A DNA stretch of 45,490 nt from a bacterium (GTDB taxonomy: Bacteria; Margulisbacteria; Marinamargulisbacteria; GCA-2716485; GCA-002719695), in NCBI GenBank assembly GCA_002716725.1, contig PBBX01000036.1, positions 1-45,490 of the forward strand, written 5' to 3'. Shown here piece by piece: positions 34,070 to 41,624 of this stretch; position 1 is the stretch's first letter; every line of letters begins with the position of its first letter. The notes beneath the pieces were generated by a model. The model saw only the letters and a program-made list of their open reading frames with translations. It searched no databases and had not been told where the DNA came from. Made by a program: the position numbers and the translations under genes.

Positions 34070-35179
34070 TTAGTGCTGGGTGCTTACCCATGATGGGTCA
34101 AAGCTTGACCATTTCATAGAGCTTACTCTGCATTTTCGTTCAGAATTTTCGCTTTTAAATTCTATTACGCCATCCATGATATATTTAACATTATTTAGGG
34201 TTGTCTCATCGACAGTCCCTTCTTCTAATACAAATAATGTTGTTACGCCGCCAAATGCCACGCCAGTCCTGGCGATTTGATTTAAGAATCGTTGGGTTGC
34301 GCCCAGCTCGAAGCTAATTAATAGGCTGGATATGGAGTCTATTAGGCGTCTTCCTCCTTGTTTTGTCTGAATGCTTTGGCCTATTTCATTGCTTGCGTCG
34401 GATATTATTCCTGCCAGTTGGTTTAGTTCTAATGTGCCTGATACAGCGAATTTTTCGTTTTCATTTGGTGTTAATGATGACCATGAGTAGGCATCTATAA
34501 ATCTTAATAGATTTTCTTTTTCATATTTTTCGGTTGTTATTTTTGGGTTTTCTTCTAATTTCTTCCTTGTTTTTTTTGGGTCGTCGTCTATGGCTATTAT
34601 GAGAGAGCTAGCTTTGTTTAGTAATCCTTTTGTAATGAAGTTTCGGCAAAATGTTGATTTTCCTGAGCCGGTTTCTCCTACTATGAGGATGTTTGATCCC
34701 ACGGGAATGCCTCCTTTAAGGGAGTTGTCTAGCTCAGGGTTTCCTGTGCTGCAGTATCGTGTTTCACGTGAAACACGATTTGTGGGGAGGGGAGCTGCTT
34801 TTTTCTTAGATTGAAATTTTTCTATTAATGTTTGTGATCGTGCTTTTAAGTCTTCTACATTAAAGGGTTTGATTATATAGTCGTCTGCGCCTTCTTCGAA
34901 GCCTGTTAGTTTGTTGTATTCATCTCCTAGTGCTGATAATAGGATGATAGGGGTTTCTTCTAGGGATGTTTCTTTTCGTATTCGCTTGCATACTTCGAAT
35001 CCATTTACTTTTGGCATGACGATATCAGATATGATTAAGTCAGGCTTTTCTTTTAGGGCAAGCGAGATGGCTTCTTCTCCGTTTTCTGCGGAGAATATGG
35101 TTGCGTCAAGGTCTCTTAGCATGATTTCTAGTAACGTTAATATGTTTGTTTCGTCGTCTGCGATAACTATTTTTGTCAT
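34070..35179 (-). CDS. Response regulator fused to a KaiC-like RecA ATPase domain
   Basis: Length is 369 residues. Residues 1-120 are a complete receiver domain: acidic D8 and D9, phospho-acceptor D52 in LIISDIVMP, S82 in IILLSALGD and K104 in YIIKPF. A short linker (~121-145) contains NRVSRETR, encoded by a parS palindrome. The remainder is a KaiC-like RecA domain with Walker A VGETGSGKST and a Walker B-type strand RRLIDSISSLLI. The pair of catalytic glutamates after the second strand in KaiC proteins is replaced by IAIDDDP, so ATPase activity may be altered. The C-terminus (DGVIEFKSENSERKCRVSSMKW) has the usual KaiC-type ending strands. It starts 2 bp after the companion KaiC-like gene. The cognate kinase is not evident nearby. 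Confidence 0.85.
   Translation of the reverse strand: MTKIVIADDETNILTLLEIMLRDLDATIFSAENGEEAISLALKEKPDLIISDIVMPKVNGFEVCKRIRKETSLEETPIILLSALGDEYNKLTGFEEGADDYIIKPFNVEDLKARSQTLIEKFQSKKKAAPLPTNRVSRETRYCSTGNPELDNSLKGGIPVGSNILIVGETGSGKSTFCRNFITKGLLNKASSLIIAIDDDPKKTRKKLEENPKITTEKYEKENLLRFIDAYSWSSLTPNENEKFAVSGTLELNQLAGIISDASNEIGQSIQTKQGGRRLIDSISSLLISFELGATQRFLNQIARTGVAFGGVTTLFVLEEGTVDETTLNNVKYIMDGVIEFKSENSERKCRVSSMKWSSFDPSWVSTQH
34757..34780. promoter_or_regulatory. parS site inside the response-regulator-KaiC gene
   Basis: The exact consensus TGTTTCACGTGAAACA lies at 34761-34776. The palindrome is perfect over 24 bp (34757-34780), with ATCG and CGAT extending both arms. It falls in the interdomain linker codons ~134-141 of the gene. 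Confidence 0.92.
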
Positions 35180-35181
35180 AT

Positions 35182-35937
35182 TTATAGTGCTTGTCTTAAT
35201 ACAATGCCTCTGTTGGGAAGGATTTCAAAGCTATACTCGGATAGGTCGATGCGGGTTCCTCTCATTTTTCGAATGGATATGGTCCTGATTCGTTTGTTGC
35301 TTTGTGGGAGTAGCTTGAGGTGGATAATGCCTGATGATGCAAATTCTTCTATTCCAAAAAAACTGACCTTGTTTGATCCTACAGGTATATATGAGGTTAG
35401 TAGGGTTGTGCAGTTTTCTATTGATTCGATTTCAAAGATTAATGATCGGATATATTCAATTACGTCAGGGATGGTGGTGTCGGTTAGGATGAGTGGGGCT
35501 ATGGGGTCTATTACGATTCGTGTTGGGTTAATTGATTTTATATAGTCGGTTATTTTGCTTACGATTAACTTGTAATCCAGTGTGTTTCCTTCTTTGTCTT
35601 TGCTTGAGCCAAAGTAATTGGTTATGTCGATTATGTTTAGGCTTTCGTTTTGGAGGTGGTGTTGTAAGTCCCATCCTAGAGCGCGTGCATCGTTTATAAC
35701 ATGTTCGGGTTTTTCGTCTATGGATATATAGATGGTTTTTTCGTTATGTTTAAGACCTTCTAGAAGAAATTGTAGAGAGAGTATGGTTTTTCCTGTCCCG
35801 GGTTCTCCGGATATTAGGTAGGATTTTCCGGTTGGGAAGCCTCCGTATGTAAGTTGATCGAGGCCTTCTATGCCAGATTTTGTTCTTGTTTGTTCTTTTG
35901 TTTTGTTTTGCATGAGTATAGTTTTACTATAATTCAT
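35182..35937 (-). CDS. Single-domain KaiC-like ATPase
   Basis: A 251-residue RecA-fold protein of the KaiC family. It begins with a family-typical TRTKSGIEGLDQLTYGGFPTG. Walker A is SGEPGTGKTILSLQFL at ~43-58, and the glutamate-bearing loop is IYISIDEKPEHV. Walker B is TRIVIDPIAPLIL, and the C-terminal strands are RTISIRKMRGTRIDLSEYSFEI. Only one of KaiC's two tandem domains is present. It is the first gene of a two-gene unit with the receiver-KaiC fusion and is divergent from parA. Single-domain KaiC homologues act as signal-transduction ATPases; a circadian role should not be assumed, and no KaiA or KaiB is seen. Confidence 0.88.
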   Translation of the reverse strand: MNYSKTILMQNKTKEQTRTKSGIEGLDQLTYGGFPTGKSYLISGEPGTGKTILSLQFLLEGLKHNEKTIYISIDEKPEHVINDARALGWDLQHHLQNESLNIIDITNYFGSSKDKEGNTLDYKLIVSKITDYIKSINPTRIVIDPIAPLILTDTTIPDVIEYIRSLIFEIESIENCTTLLTSYIPVGSNKVSFFGIEEFASSGIIHLKLLPQSNKRIRTISIRKMRGTRIDLSEYSFEILPNRGIVLRQAL

Positions 35938-36007
35938 CCACTTTTTACTTGCAAGCAGTTCTTATTTGTTTATTTTATTAATTTGTGGTGCTATTATTGT
36001 GTTAGAT

Positions 36008-36784
36008 ATGTCTGGGTTGTCTTATGTTATTTCTATATCTAATCAGAAGGGTGGTGTTGGTAAAACGACTACGGCCATAAACTTGGCTTCTTTTCTTTCG
36101 GTTGAAAGCAAGCGTGTTTTGCTTGTCGATTTAGATCCCCAGTCAAATGCTACTTCAGGTGTTGGGGTTGATCACGATCGATTAAATGGGGATGTTTATG
36201 ATGCCTTAACTAAAAAGAAGCCTGTTTCTGACTGTATTTATCCTACCGCATTTGATAGTCTTCATATTTTACCTTCAACACAAAATCTTGCTGCTTTGGA
36301 GTTAGAGTTGGTAGAGCATGTTTCACGTGAAACATACTTAAAGGAGTTGTTAAAGCCTTTAAAGGATGTTTATGATTTTATTATTGTGGACTGCCCTCCA
36401 TCGTTAGGGCTTTTAACATTAAATGGCTTGGTTGCCTCTGATTACGTTTTAATTCCTGTTCAATGTGAATATTTTGCTTTAGAGGGGATTTCTCATTTGG
36501 TAAGCACATTAGAAAATGTTCGCTTGCATTTGAATCCTGATTTAGAAATTGCGGGCATATTATTAACGATGTTTGATCGACGGACTGCTTTAAATAGAGA
36601 GGTTGTTGATAATGCGCGGCGTTTTTTTAAGCGGTTAGTATTTCAAACTATTGTTCCAAGAAATATAAAGTTAACAGAAGCCCCTAGTCATGGTATTCCT
36701 ATATTATTATATCAGCCTAATTGTGCTGGTTCGGAAGCATATTTAGATTTAACAAAGGAGGTTATGAATCGTGTCAAAAAATGA
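36008..36784 (+). CDS. parA: ParA chromosome-partitioning ATPase
   Basis: A Walker-type ATPase that moves ParB-parS complexes, ~258 residues. The start MSGLSYVISISNQKGGVGKTTT places the deviant Walker A KGGVGKTT at the usual position near residue 15. An upstream in-frame ATG at 35966 would add 14 mostly hydrophobic residues, so I prefer 36008. Other motifs are LLVDLDPQSNATSGVG, FIIVDCPPSLGLLTLNGL, QCEYFALEGISHLV and EAPSHGIPI. The gene overlaps parB by 14 bp. A perfect parS lies inside it. Confidence 0.97.
   Translation: MSGLSYVISISNQKGGVGKTTTAINLASFLSVESKRVLLVDLDPQSNATSGVGVDHDRLNGDVYDALTKKKPVSDCIYPTAFDSLHILPSTQNLAALELELVEHVSRETYLKELLKPLKDVYDFIIVDCPPSLGLLTLNGLVASDYVLIPVQCEYFALEGISHLVSTLENVRLHLNPDLEIAGILLTMFDRRTALNREVVDNARRFFKRLVFQTIVPRNIKLTEAPSHGIPILLYQPNCAGSEAYLDLTKEVMNRVKK
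36318..36335. promoter_or_regulatory. parS site inside parA
   Basis: TGTTTCACGTGAAACA is an exact consensus match at 36319-36334, flanked by A and T to give an 18-bp perfect palindrome. It encodes the peptide VSRET in ParA at about residue 106, the same peptide as in the neighbouring response-regulator-KaiC protein. Confidence 0.95.
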
Positions 36785-37652
36785 AAAACAAATATCTAAG
36801 TTAGGGCGAGGCCTTGATGCTGTTTTTGGGCGTTCTTTTGTTGGGGGTGGTAGGACTATTGTAGAAATTCCTGTTGAAAAGATAAAGGCAAATGACTATC
36901 AGCCTCGTACGATGTTTGATGAGTCTGCTTTAAATAAGTTGATTAACTCAATTAATAAAAATGGGTTGGCTCAACCTATTTTGGTAAGGCCTCTTGATGG
37001 AGGCTTTTACGAATTAATTGCAGGAGAGCGGCGTCTAAGAGCATGTCGAATGGCGGGGTTTAAAGCCGTTCCTGCTATAATAAAGGATGTTTCTAATTTA
37101 GAATCTCTGCAGTTAGCGTTAGTTGAAAATTTAGATCGTGAGGATTTAAATGCGTTAGAAGAGGCAGAGGGATATCAGCGTTTAATTTCTGAGTTTAACT
37201 ATACGCATAGTATGATTGCTGATTTGTTTGGGAAGAGTCGATCTGCTGTTACAAATTTGTTGAGGCTTATTTCATTGCCTGATAATGTAAAGAGTGCAAT
37301 TCAGCATAATTTGATTTCAGAAGGTCATGCAAGGGCTCTTTTGGGATTGGATAATAAAGCTAATATTGGGGATTTATTAAAGCAGATTATAGATGATAGA
37401 TTAAGTGTTCGAGATGTTGAAAATAAGGTTGCTTCTTTCAATAATCAAACAGAGCAGTTATCGATGTTGTCTTCTGAGGAAGAGGTTGTTATTGATAAGC
37501 ATATGCCATTTTTTGATCGTATCAAGACGAATTGTTTGGAAAAAGGGGTAACGGTTAAATGCTCTGGGTCTATTAAAAAAGGACGTGTTTCTTTTTCTTA
37601 TTCATCAGAAGATGAGTTATATAAACTGGTAGATTTGTTTTCTCCTAAATAG
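36771..37652 (+). CDS. parB: ParB partition protein (parS-binding CTPase)
   Basis: Length is 293 residues, from a GTG start preceded by a near-perfect Shine-Dalgarno (AAAGGAGGT, 36754-36762) inside the end of parA. The N-terminal LGRGLDAVFG box for ParA interaction is followed by the CTPase domain: VEKIKANDYQPRTMFDESAL, GLAQPILVRP and the ELIAGERRLRACRMAG motif. The helix-turn-helix region is HSMIADLFGKSRSAVTNLLRLISLP with ISEGHARALLG. A C-terminal dimerisation domain ends the protein. It works with parA and the parS sites at 31.2, 34.8 and 36.3 kb to segregate the origin region. It converges with rsmG, overlapping by 8 bp. Confidence 0.97.
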   Translation: MSKNEKQISKLGRGLDAVFGRSFVGGGRTIVEIPVEKIKANDYQPRTMFDESALNKLINSINKNGLAQPILVRPLDGGFYELIAGERRLRACRMAGFKAVPAIIKDVSNLESLQLALVENLDREDLNALEEAEGYQRLISEFNYTHSMIADLFGKSRSAVTNLLRLISLPDNVKSAIQHNLISEGHARALLGLDNKANIGDLLKQIIDDRLSVRDVENKVASFNNQTEQLSMLSSEEEVVIDKHMPFFDRIKTNCLEKGVTVKCSGSIKKGRVSFSYSSEDELYKLVDLFSPK

Positions 37653-38184
37653 TTTTTTTTAGATATACGTAATTATTGTTTGTGACAAATGTTACGCTTT
37701 TATTGTTTTTGTAGATCTCTTGTTGGTTTTTGCTAATGGGGATATAAATAGTTACATTTTTTAGATGTAATTTTTTGATGATTGTTTCGATTTTTTCTAG
37801 AGATGCAAACGCTTTTGCCGTAATAATATGAGGGCTTTTTAATGGGGTCCATTCAAATAGATTTTGATGGACGATGCTTATATTATTAAGATTGAGTTCT
37901 TGTTTTACTGTTTTAAGAAAACGTGTCTTACGTGATTTTGATTCTATTGCATAAATTGTGTTTTGATCATTTTGTATGGCAATTGGGATAGAGGGTAGGC
38001 CTGATCCGGAGCCAAAATCAAAGAGAGTTGTGGGGCTATTGGTGATTATTTTGGCAAGCGTAAGGCTATCTTGGATATGAAACTCTAATACATCATATGC
38101 TTTTTTTGAGTAAATATTGGTGTGCTCATTGTAATCTTTTAATAGTTTTATGTAGGTTTCTAATTTCTTTTTTTTATGGACCAT
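37645..38184 (-). CDS. rsmG: 16S rRNA (guanine-527-N7) methyltransferase RsmG
   Basis: A SAM-dependent methyltransferase of 179 residues, shorter than the usual ~210-240, with a trimmed N-terminus. The SAM motif I is LFDFGSGSGLPSIPIAI. YAIESKSRKTRFLKTVKQEL and ITAKAFASLEKI match the GidB family (equivalent to the ARA / PLxxL region). It overlaps the parB stop tail-to-tail. In most bacteria rsmG lies directly upstream of and co-directional with parAB; here it is downstream and inverted. Confidence 0.92.
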   Translation of the reverse strand: MVHKKKKLETYIKLLKDYNEHTNIYSKKAYDVLEFHIQDSLTLAKIITNSPTTLFDFGSGSGLPSIPIAIQNDQNTIYAIESKSRKTRFLKTVKQELNLNNISIVHQNLFEWTPLKSPHIITAKAFASLEKIETIIKKLHLKNVTIYIPISKNQQEIYKNNKSVTFVTNNNYVYLKKTI

Positions 38185-38207
38185 TTATGTGCGATGTTAT
38201 GGCTATA

Positions 38208-38708
38208 TTAATGTGGTGTTGGTTGCAGTTCTTTTTTTAAAGATCGGCTGTTATTATGGCATATTGCAATCGCTAATGCGTCAGCTGCATCATCGGGTTT
38301 TGGTTTTTCTTTTAAATTTAAAAGTTTTTGTACCATATATTGTACTTGGGATTTGGCAGCTTGCCCATATCCAGAAATGCCCGATTTTATTTGTGTTGGG
38401 GTGTATGATTCAATAGGAATTCGGGAGGCTTGTGCTATTAATAGATATATTCCTCTGGCTTGTGCTACAGATAATGCTGTTTTAGCATTATTGTTAAAGA
38501 AAAGTTCTTCAATGGCAACTTCGTTAACCTGATTTTCGGTTAGAATTTTTTTAAAGGCGGATGCAATAATTTCTAATCGTTCCGGCAGTGTTTTGTCTGA
38601 GGGGGTTGTGATGATACCAAAATCACACACTGTGATTTTGGATCCTTTAACGTGAATAATGCCATAGCCTGTTGTTGCTAAGCCAGGATCAATGCCTAGT
38701 ATTTTCAT
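38208..38708 (-). CDS. ruvC: Holliday junction endonuclease RuvC
   Basis: RuvC resolves junctions held by RuvAB. Its 166-residue length is typical. The catalytic acids are all visible: Asp in MKILGIDPGLATTGYGII, Glu in VAIEELFFNNN, and the pair in KPDDAADALAIAICH. The helix motif SVAQARGIYLLIA and TPTQIKSGISGYGQAAKSQV are typical. Its start overlaps the hotdog-protein stop by 4 bp, so it is the last gene of a sigma factor-hotdog-ruvC unit. Confidence 0.97.
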   Translation of the reverse strand: MKILGIDPGLATTGYGIIHVKGSKITVCDFGIITTPSDKTLPERLEIIASAFKKILTENQVNEVAIEELFFNNNAKTALSVAQARGIYLLIAQASRIPIESYTPTQIKSGISGYGQAAKSQVQYMVQKLLNLKEKPKPDDAADALAIAICHNNSRSLKKELQPTPH

Positions 38709-39637
38709 GTTTTTTTAAGATTGGATATAACGGTGTATAGGGTGTCATTTGGTTTTACCATAGTGCGGAAATTAATACGTTTGGTTGCTTGTATTTCGGT
38801 TTGGTTTGGAGTTGATGGGTCGTTAATCCAGCTTTTTAAGGTAACGGATTTGATATCTGCTATTTTATGCCCGTGTTGATTAAACATGGCTGCATCGCAT
38901 TGCCAGGTGTTGATGCCTGTTAGCTTTTTATCTTCTAGGTAAGCACAAAGGGTGTCCTCGAGACTCATCCATTGCATGACGCCCATCATTAAAGGGTTTC
39001 CTGGGAAGTGTCCTCTAATTAAGGGGTGATGGTCGGGATAAGTATAGCTCGATATAATATCTTCGTTTGTGTCATATAGGGTATCAATTATTATCATTTC
39101 AGCTACTTTATGGCGGTTATGTTTTTTTATAGTGCCTATTTCTTTTGTTGGTACATTAAATGACGTTTTTTCAGGCGTATTTGTGTGAGATGTTTGTGTA
39201 AAGAAGGCTGTCATTTCGCCTGAAGCAATTATATTTTCTGCTTGATATAGTTCGCCTTTGTATTTTAAGAAATTGTTTTTTGCATTTACACGGTTGACTT
39301 TGCCAGAAAGTAAGGTGTTTGCTAAATAATGAGAGACGGCTTGAAAATTTGAAATAGCTGCAAATATTACCATTTCGTCTTTTTTGAGTTTCCCACTTAC
39401 AACGATGGATGCTAGTGCTAAGATTTCCATTAGGATGGGGGTTTGTAAAACAATGCTTTTATGGCTATGTTCTTTTAAAAATATGTTCCGGTTTAAAGGG
39501 TCTTTTTTTTGAATAGATAAGGATAAATTGCCTGAAAAATGCTTTGGATCGGGTATTGTAATTGAATCTAATAATAAGTTTTCATGTCGATGAATGATGT
39601 GTTGTTTTATTATTTCTTGGGATAGGGTTTTTGTCAA
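38705..39637 (-). CDS. Double-hotdog FabZ-like protein lacking the catalytic acid
   Basis: A 310-residue protein with two apparent hotdog domains. The C-terminal half has the FabZ/FabA signature HHPLIRGHFPGNPLMMGV around His210. The N-terminal half (~60-150) shows the helix and strand pattern ILMEILALASIVVSGK..AISNFQA of a second, motif-poor hotdog. In FabZ the acid follows as GVLxxE, and in FabA as GCLxxD; here the sequence is GVMQWM, with Met at position 224. Beta-hydroxyacyl-ACP dehydratase activity is therefore doubtful. It could be a thioesterase-like, scaffold or acyl-sensing protein. It overlaps the sigma gene upstream and ruvC downstream by 4 bp each. Confidence 0.72.
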   Translation of the reverse strand: MTKTLSQEIIKQHIIHRHENLLLDSITIPDPKHFSGNLSLSIQKKDPLNRNIFLKEHSHKSIVLQTPILMEILALASIVVSGKLKKDEMVIFAAISNFQAVSHYLANTLLSGKVNRVNAKNNFLKYKGELYQAENIIASGEMTAFFTQTSHTNTPEKTSFNVPTKEIGTIKKHNRHKVAEMIIIDTLYDTNEDIISSYTYPDHHPLIRGHFPGNPLMMGVMQWMSLEDTLCAYLEDKKLTGINTWQCDAAMFNQHGHKIADIKSVTLKSWINDPSTPNQTEIQATKRINFRTMVKPNDTLYTVISNLKKT

Positions 39638-40380
39638 TTTCGTTTCAGCTCCTCTTGAAGATGTTTTATAGATTTGGAGAGTAATCGTGATATATGCATT
39701 TGAGATAATTCTAATCGCTCGGCTATTTCGGCTTGTGATAAACCGCCATAGAAACGAAGATAAATGATTCTTCGTTCACGTGTTGATAGTTTTAATATGG
39801 CTTGCTTTAAGGTTTCTTTGTTTAGCATAGATTCTTCTTTATTTGTTGTTGCGATTTGGTCTATTAAGGTGGGTTCGGTATTTCCTGCTCCATAAGAATC
39901 TGATTTATAAGAGGGGGAATCAAGAGATATAACCTTAATGTTTTGGCCAGCTTCCATTGCTTCAATTACTTTTTCTTCGTCTACATCTAATTTTGTTGAA
40001 ATATCTTTGATGGTTAATTGAATACCTTCTAATTGGGCTTCGTATAGCTCTGTTTTGATACGAGAATATAGCTCTTGTATTTTTCTGGGCACTTTTACAA
40101 TTTTGCTTTTATCTCTGAAATAATGTTTAATTTCGCCTATTATGTTTGGGGTTGCAAATGTGGAGAACTCGGTGTTTTTTTCTATTTTAAATCGATCTAA
40201 TGCTTTAATTAGGGCAATGGAACCTACTTGTATGAGATCATCTACATCATTTTTGTTAAACGCTAATTTTCTTGCAATATACTCTATTAAAGGCTGATAA
40301 TTTTTTAGGATTTTCTCTTTTAGAGCATTGTTTTTAGTGTCACAGTATTCTTTTACGAGAGGATCTAATTTTGGGTTCAC
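39634..40380 (-). CDS. SigB/SigF-type alternative sigma-70 factor
   Basis: A 248-residue group 3 sigma factor with regions 2, 3 and 4. Region 2 has LIEYIARKLAFNKNDVDDLIQVGSIALIKALDRF and the SigB/F-type FSTFATPNIIGEIKHYFRDKSKIVKVPRKIQELY. Region 4 has STRERRIIYLRFYGGLSQAEIAERLELSQMHISRLLSKSIKHL. Such factors drive stress, sporulation or developmental regulons in Firmicutes, Actinobacteria and cyanobacteria-related lineages. No anti-sigma factor gene lies in the window. It heads a unit with the hotdog protein and ruvC and is divergent from murE. Confidence 0.9.
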   Translation of the reverse strand: MNPKLDPLVKEYCDTKNNALKEKILKNYQPLIEYIARKLAFNKNDVDDLIQVGSIALIKALDRFKIEKNTEFSTFATPNIIGEIKHYFRDKSKIVKVPRKIQELYSRIKTELYEAQLEGIQLTIKDISTKLDVDEEKVIEAMEAGQNIKVISLDSPSYKSDSYGAGNTEPTLIDQIATTNKEESMLNKETLKQAILKLSTRERRIIYLRFYGGLSQAEIAERLELSQMHISRLLSKSIKHLQEELKRN

Positions 40381-40435
40381 CTGATAATGCTCTTTTTTTT
40401 GGGTATTTTAGTTAGAATAATATCATAGTCATTGT

Positions 40436-40441
40436 TATAAT
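40436..40441 (+). promoter_or_regulatory. -10 element of the murE promoter
   Basis: A perfect TATAAT ends 10 nt before the murE ATG. The best -35 candidate, TTAGAA 18 bp upstream, is poor. No Shine-Dalgarno is visible, so the expected start site leaves only a few untranslated bases. Confidence 0.45.
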
Positions 40442-40451
40442 TTCAAACAAC

Positions 40452-41624
40452 ATGTATGCATATGATTCTCGAAAAGTAAAACAAGGTGATATTTTTTTAT
40501 GTTTGCCGGGTGGTCAAGCTTATTGTGATGAAGCGCTATCAAATGGCGCTAAGGATATTATGTATGTTTCAAGAAAAGAAATGGCTGCATTAGCTAATTC
40601 ATGGTTTTCTTTTCCATCAAAAGAGTTAATGGTGATAGGTGTAACGGGGACAAATGGCAAGACGTCGGTTTGTCATTTTGTAACGGAAGCATTAAATGAG
40701 ATGGGTAAAAATGCGTTTTTTCAAGGAACTCTTTCTCATTCTTTGACGACGCCTGAGTCCTTAGATACCTTTAGGAATATGCGTTTGCATCTTGATAATT
40801 TGGGAACTCATTTTGTCATGGAGGTGTCTTCACATGGGATTGCTCAAGCACGTGTAGAAGAAATTGCCTTTGATGTTAAATGCTTAACGAATGTTACACA
40901 AGATCATTTAGATTTTCATGGTTCTATGGATGCTTATCGTCAGGTTAAATATGATTTTATGGATCACTTATCATGTTTTAAGATTTATCCTGATGATTTT
41001 CATGGCTTAAATATAAACGTGAGTCAATCTAGCTGTCCTTCTTTTGAAATTTTAAATAAACAGGCTGCTTTAGCCATTTTGGTAGCCTGTGGGTTTGATT
41101 ATGATCAGTCGTTACATGTTTTAAAGGGCGTTTCATCGCCAAAGGGTCGTTTTGAGCAGGTTATTTCTAATGCGCCTTTTCATGTTATTGTTGATTATGC
41201 GCATTCGCCAGATGGAGTGGAGGGCGTATTACGTGCTGCCAGAAATCAGGAGTCTTTTAAAAAAGGGAACGTGTTAGTTTGTTATGGGTGTGGTGGTGAC
41301 AGAGATAGGAAAAAAAGATCTCTTATGGCCAGTGTTGTAAGTAGGTTATCGGATTATAGTGTTATTACTATGGATAATCCGAGAACGGAAGATCCTCATC
41401 GCATTATAGAGGATATGATGCCGGGTATTTCTAAAGAACATACATATGATATTATCTTGGATCGTAAGGAGGCCATTAAAACAATTTGTTTACGAGCTAA
41501 GCCAGATGATGTGGTGCTTATTGTTGGAAAGGGGCATGAATCCTATCAGCTTATTGGTCAAGAGATGTATCCTTTTTCTGATGTGGATGTATCCAAAGAT
41601 GTTTTACGTGATATGGGGTATTGA
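40452..41624 (+). CDS. murE: Compact UDP-MurNAc-tripeptide ligase MurE (mDAP type)
   Basis: MurE adds the third amino acid to the peptidoglycan stem peptide. Clear motifs are YDSRKVKQGDIFL, the P-loop GTNGKT (66-71), FVMEVSSHGIAQARV, TNVTQDHLDFHGSMDAYRQVK with the probable carbamylated K166, IVDYAHSPDGVEGVL, CGGDRDRKKRSLM, and GKGHESYQLIG. DNPR (308-311) is the motif of meso-diaminopimelate-adding enzymes. At 390 residues it is ~100 shorter than usual. Much of the loss is in the central domain between K166 and LNKQAALAIL: about 30 residues there versus ~90 in E. coli, including the usual NxDD strand. The murF ATG follows its stop immediately. Confidence 0.93.
   Translation: MYAYDSRKVKQGDIFLCLPGGQAYCDEALSNGAKDIMYVSRKEMAALANSWFSFPSKELMVIGVTGTNGKTSVCHFVTEALNEMGKNAFFQGTLSHSLTTPESLDTFRNMRLHLDNLGTHFVMEVSSHGIAQARVEEIAFDVKCLTNVTQDHLDFHGSMDAYRQVKYDFMDHLSCFKIYPDDFHGLNINVSQSSCPSFEILNKQAALAILVACGFDYDQSLHVLKGVSSPKGRFEQVISNAPFHVIVDYAHSPDGVEGVLRAARNQESFKKGNVLVCYGCGGDRDRKKRSLMASVVSRLSDYSVITMDNPRTEDPHRIIEDMMPGISKEHTYDIILDRKEAIKTICLRAKPDDVVLIVGKGHESYQLIGQEMYPFSDVDVSKDVLRDMGY

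Noticed and set aside
35182-35937. A circadian-clock KaiC
   Set aside because: Only one RecA domain is present and no kaiA or kaiB is nearby, so a clock role is not supported.
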